A DNA stretch of 42,881 bases, from NCBI GenBank assembly GCA_003165315.1, contig PLSX01000192.1:283-43163 (forward strand). Direction: 5' to 3'. Origin of the DNA: Acidobacteriota bacterium (GTDB lineage: Bacteria > Acidobacteriota > Terriglobia > UBA7540). A model generated the notes under the pieces. It was not told the origin of the DNA. It saw nothing but the letters and a program-made list of their open reading frames with translations, and made no database searches. Both the position numbers and the translations under genes were made by a program. Positions 16,955 through 25,350 of the stretch are shown here, one piece after another (within the stretch, counting starts at the first letter, position 1; the number at the start of each line of letters is the position of its first letter).

Positions 16955-19366
16955 ATGGCGTGTTCCATTTCCGTTTGTGACCGAAATTTTCAATTCTTTG
17001 CCGTAGCTCTCGTCTCCATCGCCCTAACCCGAATCGGCATGGCCCAAGAGCCAACGCCCAGCCTCCAGGCCCCAACCATAAAGGTTCAGGTGCAGCAGGT
17101 CCTGGTGCCAGTGGTAGTGACGGATCGCAAGGGGCACTTTATCACCGACCTCAAAGCGAGCGACTTTCAGGTATTTGAAGACGGCGTCGAGCAAAAGCTT
17201 GCATCCTTCACTACCCATGAAGACACCACGCCCGATCTGCTCCAGCCGGGTAGTGGGAAAGAACCTGTGCCGCGACCCGGCGAAGCCCAACCTCTTCACC
17301 CGCCAAACACGCTCAATGATATGCGTCCGCACCATACCTACCTCATCATCCTTGACACACTCAATTCGTCATTTGGCAGCTTTGTCCAGATTCGCGGGGC
17401 CCTGGAAAAGCTTTTCAAGCAGGAGCACGGCGCTGACACGCAATACGCCGTTATCGCACTGGGCCGGACGACCGATGTCATCCAGAACTTGACGCGGGAT
17501 CCCGAAGCCGTCTTAGCCGCCCTTGCGAACAAGAAAATCAACAAGACTATTGCCTCCAGCGAAGCCTTAAACTTGGCCCAACAGGAGATTGATTTAAGGC
17601 GGATGCTGGAAGACAAGTGCCGGCAGGCGGGAAATCCCAATGTACCTGACCCTAGAAACAAGAATGAAGCACCCGATCCCTGCGGATCCGTCAATACAGA
17701 TTCAATTCTCGGCTGGGCAAATGACGCTGCACGGGAACGCCACATGCTCACCCGCAATTTCCTGATTGATCTACGCAGCCTGACGGAACAGCTTTCGCGA
17801 ACGCCGGGAAGACGCGTCATGATCGTGGCGTCTGACGGCTTCAACCTGCAGCCCGGCCGCCAACTCTTCGATATGATCGCAACCTATACGAACAAGCCCA
17901 GATACGCGTTATTCGGCCAGTCTGCCAACCTGCTGGAAGAGTTGACGGGAATCGTAAGGCTGGCAACCGCCCGGAATGTGGTGTTTTACACAATAGATTC
18001 GCGCGGTTTGTCTGCCCCTCCAGCCCTCGATATCAGTGAAAAAGTTCAAGTTCCCAATATAAGCATGATGGCAAACGTGACGAGCACCATGGGAACATCC
18101 GCCTTGGAAAACCAGGACCCCATAAACTTCCTGGCGCAAGCCACGGGTGGCGTCTTCTACCACCATAGCAACGACCTATTGAAGGGCTTTCGCCAATCCT
18201 TTGCGGACGGACGCGAATATTACGAACTGGCCTATGAATCGACGAACCCGGCGATGGACGGCAAATATCGCACGATTAGAGTGGATGCGAAAGGCAAGAA
18301 CCTCATGATTCGAGCCAAGGCCGGTTATTGGACTACGGCAATCGAAAATGCACCTCCTACCACCTCGACGCGGACCGAGACGGCCCCCGCCGCTCCCGTG
18401 CCATCAGGAGATATTCTCGCAGCCCCACCCGCATCGCATGGAGACCCTTCAACGTTTGCTGCGCCTGCCGTGGCAGCGAATATTCCCACAACTCCATCTG
18501 CGCCGCGCACAGAGCCCTCGACCTTGTCGGTGCCGACGCCATCGTTGCTTGACACTCCATCCGCCAAACTTGTTCGAAGGGTGCCGGAACTCAAGAATCT
18601 CCAACCCGCCGAGAGCCAGGATTTGCTGCCCTCTATCCTGCAAAAGGTTGGCGCCAACGTTGCTACTTTGTTCCATAACTTTCCCAATGTGGCTTCGCGC
18701 GAACAAGTGCGGGAGCAGCGAATGATGGCAGACCAATCGACGCTGGCCCAGACCTACAACGACCAGGTCTTCCACGATTTCCGCTACCTGGCGCTGGCCG
18801 ACCCGGATCGGAAGCAGGCCAAGCTTAAGGAATACCGGACGGACATTAACGGGCGGGGAGTTGATCCAAGCCGTTTTGACAGTGGGTACATGATCACGCA
18901 AGGGTTTGTCTCTACACCTGTCTTCTTTGACCCCACGTACCAGCCGGACAGCAAGTTTCGCTATCTCGGGCAACAGGTCTTGGAGAAACGCCTAACCTAC
19001 GTTGTGGCGTTTGCCCAACTGCCCACAGCGCAGGTGAAGGAACGAATAGCTGTTGGAAACGGAAGGTCGGTGGTCGTCCTAACCCAGGGCCTGGCATGGA
19101 TCGATCCCGCCAATTATCAGATCGTCCGGATGTGGACGGGCCTGATGGCGCCCGTGCCCGAAATCAAGCTCGAATCGACAACTACGCGGGGCAACTTTGC
19201 CGAGGTCCATTTCCAAGGCATGGCGTCGGGACTCTGGCTTCCGAGTAAAGTTGAAGTGGAGACAAAGTGTGGCGATCTAATTTTCCGCAACTCCCACACC
19301 TATTCGGAGTTCAAACTGTTTACTGTCCAGACCCAGGGAAGGCAAGAAGCGCCGGCATCTCCTTGA
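16955..19366 (+). CDS. Secreted VWFA-related Acidobacterial protein (TIGR03436-like)
   Basis: About 803 residues from ATG 16955, with GGAG ten bases upstream; a GTG at 16913 would add 14 residues. A signal peptide (FFAVALVSIALTRIGMA-QE) is followed by the stretch LVPVVVTDRKGHFITDLKASDFQVFEDG, the hallmark start of VWFA-related Acidobacterial proteins. The VWA domain follows (HTYLIILDTLNSS, with a degenerate DxSxS metal site, then RRVMIVASDGFN and DPINFLAQATGGVFYHHSNDL). A Pro/Ala/Thr-rich linker of about 75 residues (around 480-555) leads to a C-terminal beta domain (YVVAFAQLPTAQVKERIAVG, WLPSKVEVETKCGD) that resembles LolA-like folds. It lies 239 bases after the M56 gene in the same direction. 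Family is clear; the function of these proteins is not known. Confidence 0.88.
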   Translation: MACSISVCDRNFQFFAVALVSIALTRIGMAQEPTPSLQAPTIKVQVQQVLVPVVVTDRKGHFITDLKASDFQVFEDGVEQKLASFTTHEDTTPDLLQPGSGKEPVPRPGEAQPLHPPNTLNDMRPHHTYLIILDTLNSSFGSFVQIRGALEKLFKQEHGADTQYAVIALGRTTDVIQNLTRDPEAVLAALANKKINKTIASSEALNLAQQEIDLRRMLEDKCRQAGNPNVPDPRNKNEAPDPCGSVNTDSILGWANDAARERHMLTRNFLIDLRSLTEQLSRTPGRRVMIVASDGFNLQPGRQLFDMIATYTNKPRYALFGQSANLLEELTGIVRLATARNVVFYTIDSRGLSAPPALDISEKVQVPNISMMANVTSTMGTSALENQDPINFLAQATGGVFYHHSNDLLKGFRQSFADGREYYELAYESTNPAMDGKYRTIRVDAKGKNLMIRAKAGYWTTAIENAPPTTSTRTETAPAAPVPSGDILAAPPASHGDPSTFAAPAVAANIPTTPSAPRTEPSTLSVPTPSLLDTPSAKLVRRVPELKNLQPAESQDLLPSILQKVGANVATLFHNFPNVASREQVREQRMMADQSTLAQTYNDQVFHDFRYLALADPDRKQAKLKEYRTDINGRGVDPSRFDSGYMITQGFVSTPVFFDPTYQPDSKFRYLGQQVLEKRLTYVVAFAQLPTAQVKERIAVGNGRSVVVLTQGLAWIDPANYQIVRMWTGLMAPVPEIKLESTTTRGNFAEVHFQGMASGLWLPSKVEVETKCGDLIFRNSHTYSEFKLFTVQTQGRQEAPASP

Positions 19367-19520
19367 TAGCGGGAATTCGCGGCTGGCGCAGACATGCCTT
19401 TCAATGCCTGCGGCTCTGATGTGGCCACTTTGGAGGAACACAGGCCCGCACGGGCGCGGAGTATGCGCCTGCCACGTGACCCAAAGCGGACCTGGCGCCC
19501 TGGCGCAATCCGTCGGGCGA

Positions 19521-20051
19521 TTAAGCAGGAACGTACGTCAACCTCATCACGTCCTCGCCAATTCGATCGCTGGTCACAAGACGGAGCGGCGGCCGAGGGC
19601 CGGAGAAGAATGGCTTGCCGTGACCCAGGACGATGGGGTGGAGGTAAATTCGATACTCATCAATAAGACCAAGGTTGGTCAGGCTTCCTGCCAATTCTGG
19701 TCCGGCAACTTCAATCTCCCCAGAGAGCTGAGCCTTCAGCCCACGTATCACCGCCTCGATGTCATCCTTGACAAGCGTGGCGTTGGGTCCGACCGACTTC
19801 AACGAGCGCGACACCACCCACTTCGGCTGGCTCCGCCACCACGTCGCGAAGTCTCGTTCCTCCGCGTCCCACTCCGGGCAGTCTTCGTCCCAATAACGCA
19901 TTACCTCGTACATGCGGCGGCCGTACACACTGCCCGTCAGGTCGCGCACTTGCTCCATGAAGTGACGAAAGAGCGCCGGGCTTGGCCTGAATTCCAGATG
20001 GTCGACGTAGCCATCTAAGGACTGGTTCAATCCATAGACGAGCTTTGCCAT
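19521..20051 (-). CDS. Dihydrofolate-reductase-like protein (RibD C-terminal fold)
   Basis: A 176-residue protein starting at ATG 20051, with GGAGG about nine bases upstream. The sequence opens with MAKLVYGLNQSLDGYVD, the usual first strand of RibD-C/DHFR-like reductases, and continues with VYGRRMYEVMRYW, KWVVSRSLKSVG, and the C-terminal EVAGPELAGSLTNLGLIDEYRIYLHPIVLGHGKPFF pattern. Members bind NAD(P)H and reduce small heterocycles, but most, including this stand-alone type (often annotated dihydrofolate reductase family protein), have no assigned substrate. The longer frame from 20126 includes a repeat shared with another gene upstream and is not taken as coding. No riboflavin or folate genes are next to it. 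Confidence 0.88.
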   Translation of the reverse strand: MAKLVYGLNQSLDGYVDHLEFRPSPALFRHFMEQVRDLTGSVYGRRMYEVMRYWDEDCPEWDAEERDFATWWRSQPKWVVSRSLKSVGPNATLVKDDIEAVIRGLKAQLSGEIEVAGPELAGSLTNLGLIDEYRIYLHPIVLGHGKPFFSGPRPPLRLVTSDRIGEDVMRLTYVPA

Positions 20052-20092
20052 GGTACAAAACCTCCACCCCAGGTTCTTAAGAAAAATCCGGG

Positions 20093-20208
20093 GCACGATA
20101 TATGCATTTTCAAGAGCATGGTTCACGGTCTTTTGATGCCCACAAGATGGGGTAAGAAAATGGAAATGCCGTGCATGTATTCCGGAAATATAATGCCCCG
20201 CTTTCCTG
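20093..20208 (-). repeat. Dispersed repeat copy A, upstream of the DHFR-like gene
   Basis: About 116 bases match a second copy at 20872-20967 in the same orientation, sharing long stretches such as TTTTCAAGAGCATGGT and TTGATGCCCACAAGATGGG. Relative to copy B, it holds an extra 22 bases containing TATTCCGGAAATA. Both copies lie just upstream of a minus-strand gene, so they may be a shared leader or promoter element, or remnants of a small repeat family. The rest of 20052-20465 shows a TTGGCC/GGCCAA inverted repeat (20237-20254), a C-run near 20306 and no gene. Confidence 0.75.
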
Positions 20209-20465
20209 TGGATTTAATAGCCTTTAGATTGTTTTTTTGGCCAACCGCGGCCAAAGGTGCGGATCGGCGCGGATTGACGGGGCGCCGGGCTCAACACCCT
20301 CTTGCGCCCCCCCCCATTTGCACTAGCCAAATCGTCCCGTAAATTTGTCCTGACTTTTTCCCAGGGGAAATTAGTCTTGAAAGAAAGTCTGGAAGAAGCC
20401 TGGCGCAACGCCTCGCTGAGAAACCAGGTAACGAGGTGTCTGTCCCCTCAACCCCATCAGTGGGT

Positions 20466-20831
20466 CTATCCGTTCGAGCACACGGCCTCGATGAACTCAA
20501 TAGGAGGACAGTAACCATGCACGAGGATATAGTGGTACAGCAGGTCAGGAGCAATGAAAGTCTGACCATTCGCATCCCGCACATGGATTTCCGCTGACCC
20601 TAGCTTAATCTCCTCCCCCTCTATATTCACAGGTGTCCCAAACTCCGGTTTGGTGCAAAACGGGCAGAGGTGATAGCCGCGAGTTTGGTTCGTCCGATCG
20701 CGGTATAGTTTTTGGAGCCTCTGCAGAAAGGTACTGTCCACCATTCCGCTGCTGAACGGGACTTTCTTGTCCAGCCAGCCCACTCGTATCGTGGAGCCCG
20801 AAGACTCGTTATCGGGATAATAGGCCATCAT
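20466..20831 (-). CDS. Small conserved protein of unknown function with a CPFC motif
   Basis: A 121-residue cytoplasmic protein. The start chosen is ATG 20831 (a second ATG at 20828), because GGAG lies just upstream and the longer frame to 20900 runs into a non-coding repeat. It contains WLDKKVPFSSG, then RGYHLCPFC with a possible metal-binding CxxC, then KLGSAEIHVRDANG, and ends with LLYHYILVHGYCPPIEFIEAV. Short proteins with the same order (RG-H-CxxC, GSAEI, YHY, PPxEF) occur in many soil bacteria as unnamed conserved proteins. No function is known. It stands alone between two repeat-bearing intergenic regions. Confidence 0.65.
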   Translation of the reverse strand: MMAYYPDNESSGSTIRVGWLDKKVPFSSGMVDSTFLQRLQKLYRDRTNQTRGYHLCPFCTKPEFGTPVNIEGEEIKLGSAEIHVRDANGQTFIAPDLLYHYILVHGYCPPIEFIEAVCSNG

Positions 20832-20871
20832 TTTGCTCCGGCTTGATGTCGCAACAAGAAAATCCATGACA

Positions 20872-20967
20872 GGCACGATATACACCATTTTCAAGAGCAT
20901 GGTCCGCCATTTTTGATGCCCACAAGATGGGACAAGAAACTGGAAATACCGTGCCCCGCTTTCCGGT
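20872..20967 (-). repeat. Dispersed repeat copy B, upstream of the CPFC protein gene
   Basis: About 96 bases are nearly identical to copy A at 20093-20208, 779 bases away in the same orientation. It lacks the 22-base insert of copy A. Its end lies about 40 bases upstream of the chosen start of the CPFC protein gene, the same relative arrangement as copy A and the DHFR-like gene. Confidence 0.75.
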
Positions 20968-20986
20968 TGAGACCATGCAACGCTGG

Positions 20987-22252
20987 CTAGTGCGTGGAGT
21001 ATGGATCTGCGGGCGTTCGGGGAATTTCAATTTCGCGGACGGTGGTCGAAAAGCGCGATTTTACTGCATGAACCAACTTCGGATTTCCGGAGTTCAGAAG
21101 CCAATTGGCGATGTCTCTGGTCGGACGGGTATCGAGGACCGCGATCAGCGCAGCTTCGGAAGCTGGCCCGCCGCGTCTGACCAATGCCTTGGCCGCGTTC
21201 AGGCGGACGTTATCGTCAGGGTCCTTCAACAAAGTGTCGATTAGCGGCTTGGAAGCACCGGGATCATCGATCCCGCCCAGCAACTCAGCCATCACTCCTC
21301 GCACTCTGGGATCAGGATCGGTAATGGCGGCGATCAACTGCCCGGCCACGCCTGGATCGCCTTTGATTCTATCCAAGGTTTCAGCTGCGGTTCCATGAAG
21401 CCAGTCATCCCTAAGAGCCTCGATCAGGGTTTCGGCGACTCGAGGGTCCTTGAAACTGCCCAACGACCTGGCAGCCTGCCCGCGGCTAAAGTCATCCATG
21501 TCCTTCAAAACTGCAATCAGCGGTTCGATTGCGCGTCGATCCTTCAGCGCTCCCAGTGCAGTGGCCGCTGCTATTCGAACAGACACATTTGTGTCTTCTA
21601 GGGCTGCAATCAAGGGCTCGATCGCACGAGGATCTCCGATTTCGCTCAGCGCCTCCGCAGCTGCGCACCGTGCCCCAGAATCCGCATCCTCAGAGCCGTC
21701 GACCACTGCGCGGTTGTTCATTGCTCGCGTGGCCTCGCGAATTTCGTCATTGGTTTCTTTAAGGGTGGCAATCAGAGGCTCCACTGCGCGAGGGTTCCTG
21801 GAGAAACCCAATGCGGAGGCGGCATTTATCCGGACCTCTGCATCGGGGTCCTTCAGCGCGGCAATCAGAGCCTTAACTGTGCGCAGACTGTCGCAAAACG
21901 GACTTGGCCGCCAGCCGCATTTGCTCAATTCTAATGCTGCGGCGTTAGTCGCATCACGACGGACCGCGGATTCTGGATCCTTCACCCTGCTAATAAGGAT
22001 GCTAACGGAAATGGCTTGCCAGGCACTAGCTGCCCCGAACCCGATCAATGAAATACACACCACAGCTCCAGCGGCTATACCCACTCTCTGCCACGGTGTA
22101 AATGCCCTGGGGCGACCTCGAATGATGGGCCTCACGCGATCTACTCCGGATTCCGGCTCCTTTTTGTATATGAGTCTCTGCTCAGGCGCGACAGCACATG
22201 CTGCTGAATCAAATGCAAACAGGTGAGACGTCATTCTATTGCCGCGGCTCAT
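20987..22252 (-). CDS. Membrane-anchored HEAT-repeat protein
   Basis: About 421 residues from ATG 22252 (22234 is an alternative; neither has a strong ribosome binding site). The first 70 residues are polar, then one hydrophobic helix (VGIAAGAVVCISLIGFGAASAW) anchors it, probably with the rest outside the cytoplasm. From about residue 95 there are at least eight HEAT/PBS-type repeats of about 31 residues, with the pattern A-x-x-x-L-G-x-x-x-x-x-x-A-V/I-E-P-L-I-A-x-L-x-D (for example RAIEPLIAALEDTNVSVRIAAATALG). Such repeats form a protein-binding solenoid. A second, shorter HEAT-repeat gene lies 1.6 kb upstream on the same strand. Partners and role are unknown. The much longer frame to 22624 includes a non-coding tandem repeat and is rejected. 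Confidence 0.8.
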   Translation of the reverse strand: MSRGNRMTSHLFAFDSAACAVAPEQRLIYKKEPESGVDRVRPIIRGRPRAFTPWQRVGIAAGAVVCISLIGFGAASAWQAISVSILISRVKDPESAVRRDATNAAALELSKCGWRPSPFCDSLRTVKALIAALKDPDAEVRINAASALGFSRNPRAVEPLIATLKETNDEIREATRAMNNRAVVDGSEDADSGARCAAAEALSEIGDPRAIEPLIAALEDTNVSVRIAAATALGALKDRRAIEPLIAVLKDMDDFSRGQAARSLGSFKDPRVAETLIEALRDDWLHGTAAETLDRIKGDPGVAGQLIAAITDPDPRVRGVMAELLGGIDDPGASKPLIDTLLKDPDDNVRLNAAKALVRRGGPASEAALIAVLDTRPTRDIANWLLNSGNPKLVHAVKSRFSTTVREIEIPRTPADPYSTH

Positions 22253-22330
22253 ATTCCCGCAATAGCGAAGGGAGCCATTTCCTGATTGTTTGGGCTGTTG
22301 CGAACAGTTGCTTCTCACACTTTGAGCAAG

Positions 22331-22616
22331 CCAGTAGCACGGAGGTGCGCACGGCTTGGCGCTCCTCCTCGGCTTTTCAAACGGAGATGGCAACCAAAAC
22401 CTCAGGAACGACCGCAAAGGAGCGCAGAATACGCACACCTTTGCGCTACGCTGCTCCCTGCTGTGACTGTTTACCACCAAGTCGAAACTCCCGGAGCCGG
22501 TAGCGAGAAGGTGCGCGCCACTTCGCACTCCTCCGCGGCTGTTCAAACGGAAATGCCGATCATAACAAGGGGAACGGCCGCAAAAGAGCCCAGAATACAC
22601 GCACTCTTGCACTACG
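22331..22616. repeat. Two direct repeats about 166 bp apart
   Basis: Bases 22331-22450 and 22497-22616 are related copies in the same orientation. Both contain a GTAGC-...-AGGTGCGC start, CTCCTC-CGGC-TTCAAACGGA, then ACGGCCGCAAA or ACGACCGCAAA followed by GAGC-CAGAATAC-CGCAC. They lie between the HEAT-repeat gene and the membrane protein gene and do not look coding. The element is probably one of the dispersed intergenic repeats of this genome. Confidence 0.65.
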
Positions 22617-22620
22617 CCGG

Positions 22621-23724
22621 TCAAATGCCTGGCAAACCATGCCTTTCTTCTTTCGCACCCTGGGGACCGGCGAGGAAGACCGCCACGGACAGGCTCAGGA
22701 TCGGTCCGGCGATGCTGAATAGGGCGCGAGAAGTACTGCCCCCTGCGTTATTGTAGGCGCCCAACGCCAGAGCTCCACAAAATGCCGCAACAGTGGCCAT
22801 TACCCAGGGCCGGGGCAGGCGGCGCAAGCGCATCAGCCCCAATGGGAGCAGCCAGATAAATATGTACCAGAAGGCGTGATTAAGAAGGCATTCCCGCAAT
22901 CCTGGCAGAAAGCCGGTACGGTCGCGCACAAAGGCTGCATACTGCCAGGGCCAAACCAGTCCTCCCGCGACAGTTGACATGACAACGGTGACGGTGGCCA
23001 GGATTACCACACCTAAGGCACACATCCAGGCCACGTGGGCGAGTTGAAGGCGGTCGCGCCGCGCTTCCGACGCCCACCAACCGAATACCAGCAGGGCGGA
23101 AAGCGGCGCAAAGGTCTCCTTGGCGAGTGCACCGAAAACTCCCCATAGGGGCAGCAGAAACCAGCGGCCGCTCAGCAGGGACCAGACGATGACCAGCAGG
23201 AAGCAGCCTTCCGCGGAATCAACCATCCCGGCCAGGCTGAAATTGGTAACACAAAAATTCAACAGGAACAGGGTTGCCCCCAGCAAGGCCGTCGAAAAAC
23301 TGAGTGTCAAACGATATCCGATGGCCACCAACAAGCAGGCGGTGGTTGCCGTAAAGATTGCATTCGCCATCAGCAAGCCAAAAAGCACCGGGTCCCAGGT
23401 ACCCAGACGACCCCGCGCCAGCCAATAGAAAGGCTTGGCGGCGTAAGGCACAAGCACGCGGTTGAGGTTCTGCGAATCGTTAATCCGTTCATAGAGCCCA
23501 GTCGCGCCGGAGGCAGATTGCTCCTTCCGGCCCAAGACAATATCTTGATAATCAGCCACGTCAGTGGTTCCCGTCATCTTCCCAGGATCGTAGCGGTTCA
23601 GGGGAGCGTGTCCCAGTCCCAAACAGATCAGAAAGAAAAGTAACCACAACAACGCTTTTTGCTTGAGCCCCATCGGAGCGGTTTGATTTTCAATGAAAGT
23701 GCCCTGATCCTGCATGTTAAACAT
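22621..23724 (-). CDS. Multi-pass membrane protein, glycosyltransferase-like
   Basis: A 367-residue protein with about nine hydrophobic helices from residue 24 to the C-terminus. The second half of the first loop contains polar conserved-looking residues (MTGTTDVADYQDIVLGR, NRVLVPYAAKPFYW). The stretch GVFGALAKETFAPLSALLVFGWW resembles the KE-containing helix of PMT/ArnT-type (GT-C) membrane glycosyltransferases, which use lipid-linked sugars in the periplasm. It lacks the full N-terminal DE motif seen in the neighbouring gene at 25.4 kb, so activity is uncertain. The ATG at 23724 has AAGGA about nine bases upstream. A GT-C-like role is an inference from topology and the KE motif. Confidence 0.7.
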   Translation of the reverse strand: MFNMQDQGTFIENQTAPMGLKQKALLWLLFFLICLGLGHAPLNRYDPGKMTGTTDVADYQDIVLGRKEQSASGATGLYERINDSQNLNRVLVPYAAKPFYWLARGRLGTWDPVLFGLLMANAIFTATTACLLVAIGYRLTLSFSTALLGATLFLLNFCVTNFSLAGMVDSAEGCFLLVIVWSLLSGRWFLLPLWGVFGALAKETFAPLSALLVFGWWASEARRDRLQLAHVAWMCALGVVILATVTVVMSTVAGGLVWPWQYAAFVRDRTGFLPGLRECLLNHAFWYIFIWLLPLGLMRLRRLPRPWVMATVAAFCGALALGAYNNAGGSTSRALFSIAGPILSLSVAVFLAGPQGAKEERHGLPGI

Positions 23725-23868
23725 AGGAACCGATCCTTCAGGATTAAGTGTACCGCCGGTAAGCTCATCCCACTCATACCGCTCTTAGCGGCGTATGCTT
23801 TGGGCGACAAGGCATGCCTGGCTTTGGAGAAGCAGAATACTTGATGACCGTCTCCGTCCCCATTCCCA

Positions 23869-24468
23869 TTACTTTTGCCGAATGGCGTCTGTGGACTTCA
23901 TCAACTGGGCCAAAAGTCTTCGGCCGCGACTCCTCATGGCAGGGCTGCCCACGCGCGTCAGATGCTCAAGGAGTGGGATGACGCGCGGGCGCAGATCAAA
24001 ATTGCGAAGTGCAAGGTCGGCCAGTGCCTGCATGCTGGAAGTTTTCACAATGCTGCTCGCATCCTCCAGGTAGTCCATCAGAATTGAGAGCGCGGTTTTC
24101 TCTTCCCCGGGATCGAGGCACAACCGGGGGAGCATCTGTGCCACGTGCCAGCGAACTTCCTGCTGCTTGACGGCAGCCACCTTGTGAATGAGAGTGGCTT
24201 TATAAGGCTGGAGCAGGTCGGCCCGTTTCGCCGTGACCTTTTCAATTGCATCCGCCGAACGCATCCGGATAAGTGGATCACGATGCAGCATACCGTGAAA
24301 GACCGAGGGGAATAGTTCGGGACGCTCCCATACCTGCTTCACGACCTCCTCAGACCGGCCAATTGAGCGGCGATCGCCTCCCTTTAGCTTGTCGAGAATG
24401 TCACTCATCCTATTTTTCCCTCTTCGAACCGGGGACGTCAATTCTTGATTCCCTGGTGTGGTGCTCAT
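23869..24468 (-). CDS. Small HEAT-repeat protein
   Basis: A 199-residue soluble protein with no signal peptide. The start at 24468 is taken; MSDILDKLKGG at 24408 is an alternative and better matches the compact fold. It consists of helical pairs of HEAT type (LFPSVFHGMLHRDPLIRMRSADAIEKV, then VRWHVAQMLPRL, then ILMDYLEDASSIVKTSSMQALADLA and RSRGRRLLAQL). Proteins of this type bind other proteins or, in the AlkD branch, DNA bases, but no DNA-glycosylase residues are evident. It is separated by 144 bases from the membrane protein gene downstream. Function unknown. Confidence 0.72.
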   Translation of the reverse strand: MSTTPGNQELTSPVRRGKNRMSDILDKLKGGDRRSIGRSEEVVKQVWERPELFPSVFHGMLHRDPLIRMRSADAIEKVTAKRADLLQPYKATLIHKVAAVKQQEVRWHVAQMLPRLCLDPGEEKTALSILMDYLEDASSIVKTSSMQALADLALRNFDLRPRVIPLLEHLTRVGSPAMRSRGRRLLAQLMKSTDAIRQK

Positions 24469-24928
24469 AATCGCTTCTCATGATCGGAGTGAGAGCGCGT
24501 ATTGGTCATCTTGCACTAACGGTCTTCGGGGCCGCCGAGCCTTGGCGAATGCGCGCCAATTCTCGATCTTCCGTTTCTTAACTCAAATCTTTTGCATTCC
24601 CACTTCACGGTTATGACATTTCCTATGCCCGGCGGGCTTTGGAGTCAAGTGAAAAGCCACCTGAAGGGTAAACATTCCCGAATATTCTGGGAAAACTGGA
24701 GGGGTTCAAGACGTTCTGTGATTGGCATGACCGGGCGGTGACCATTTAACCTCTGCACGGATACCGTGTCTGCAAGAAGGGGCAAGAATCAGAAAGCGTC
24801 CTGGGGCTCCCCCATCATCTCGAGTGTTCAATGAGGAAGTGATTTTACGCCGCCACGCGTCACTCATCAACACGAATCCGACGGGCTGCACTTACGGCAA
24901 AAGCGTAGCATCGCTGCTCGGCTGAGCC
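24469..24928. other. Non-coding stretch before repeat array 2
   Basis: These 460 bases lie between divergent genes (24468 minus, 25351 plus). Codon patterns and ribosome binding sites are absent. Nothing recognisable was found other than the repeat array that begins at 24929; after the array, 25151-25350 also holds no gene. Confidence 0.4.
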
Positions 24929-25149
24929 TCAAGACTTGACCGAAGACTGCCGATAAACGTAGTGGTAGAGCGTGCCGTGACGGCCCAATGCCGTTCCCCC
25001 CTTATGTGGGTATCGGCTCATTTCGACCAAAACGTTAACCGAAAGCGATCCACTTCAGCCTCAAGATTTGATCGTAAACTGCCGATAATCTACTGGTAAA
25101 GTGTGCCTTGACGGCCCAAAGCCGCCCCCCCTTTGTGTGTGGTATCGGC
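24929..25149 (+). repeat. Two further copies of the 130-133 bp structured repeat (array 2)
   Basis: GCCGATA occurs at 24949 and 25081 (period 132) and TATCGGC at 25011 and 25143, giving two 69-base cores with perfect 7-bp inverted ends. TCAAG sits exactly 20 bases before each GCCGATA (24929 and 25061). The inner hairpin is GCCG/CGGC in the first (24974) and GCCT/CGGC in the second (25105), the latter kept by a G-U pair. A run of 6-7 C follows in each. On the minus strand the first copy also has TAACGTTT 12 bases before its GCCGATA, so a bidirectional sigma-28-like promoter is possible. Orientation is the same as array 1 at 13.3 kb. Confidence 0.8.
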
Positions 25150-25350
25150 TCATTTTGGGCTAAAGATGAAACGAACTTGTATTGCAGGGTGGCGTGTGAG
25201 GAGCCGTTAGCACTGCAATGGCATCGAACGCTTGCCGCAATAAGTAAGGTGTCGGCACTGCGTAGCAAGTCGAACACACTGAGGGCCATTCACCTGCCTT
25301 GTAAAGAATGCCCTTACTCCCGCGCTCGTCTGCTGCTAAATTAGCTACTC

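Noticed and set aside
20237-20254. TTGGCC/GGCCAA inverted repeat as a terminator
   Set aside because: The T-run precedes rather than follows the stem on the plus strand, and no plus-strand gene ends there; on the minus strand the stem is followed by A residues.
22253-22624. Longer N-terminus of the HEAT-repeat protein
   Set aside because: The extra 124 or more codons translate two direct repeats that look non-coding, with Cys/Arg-rich composition unlike the rest of the protein.
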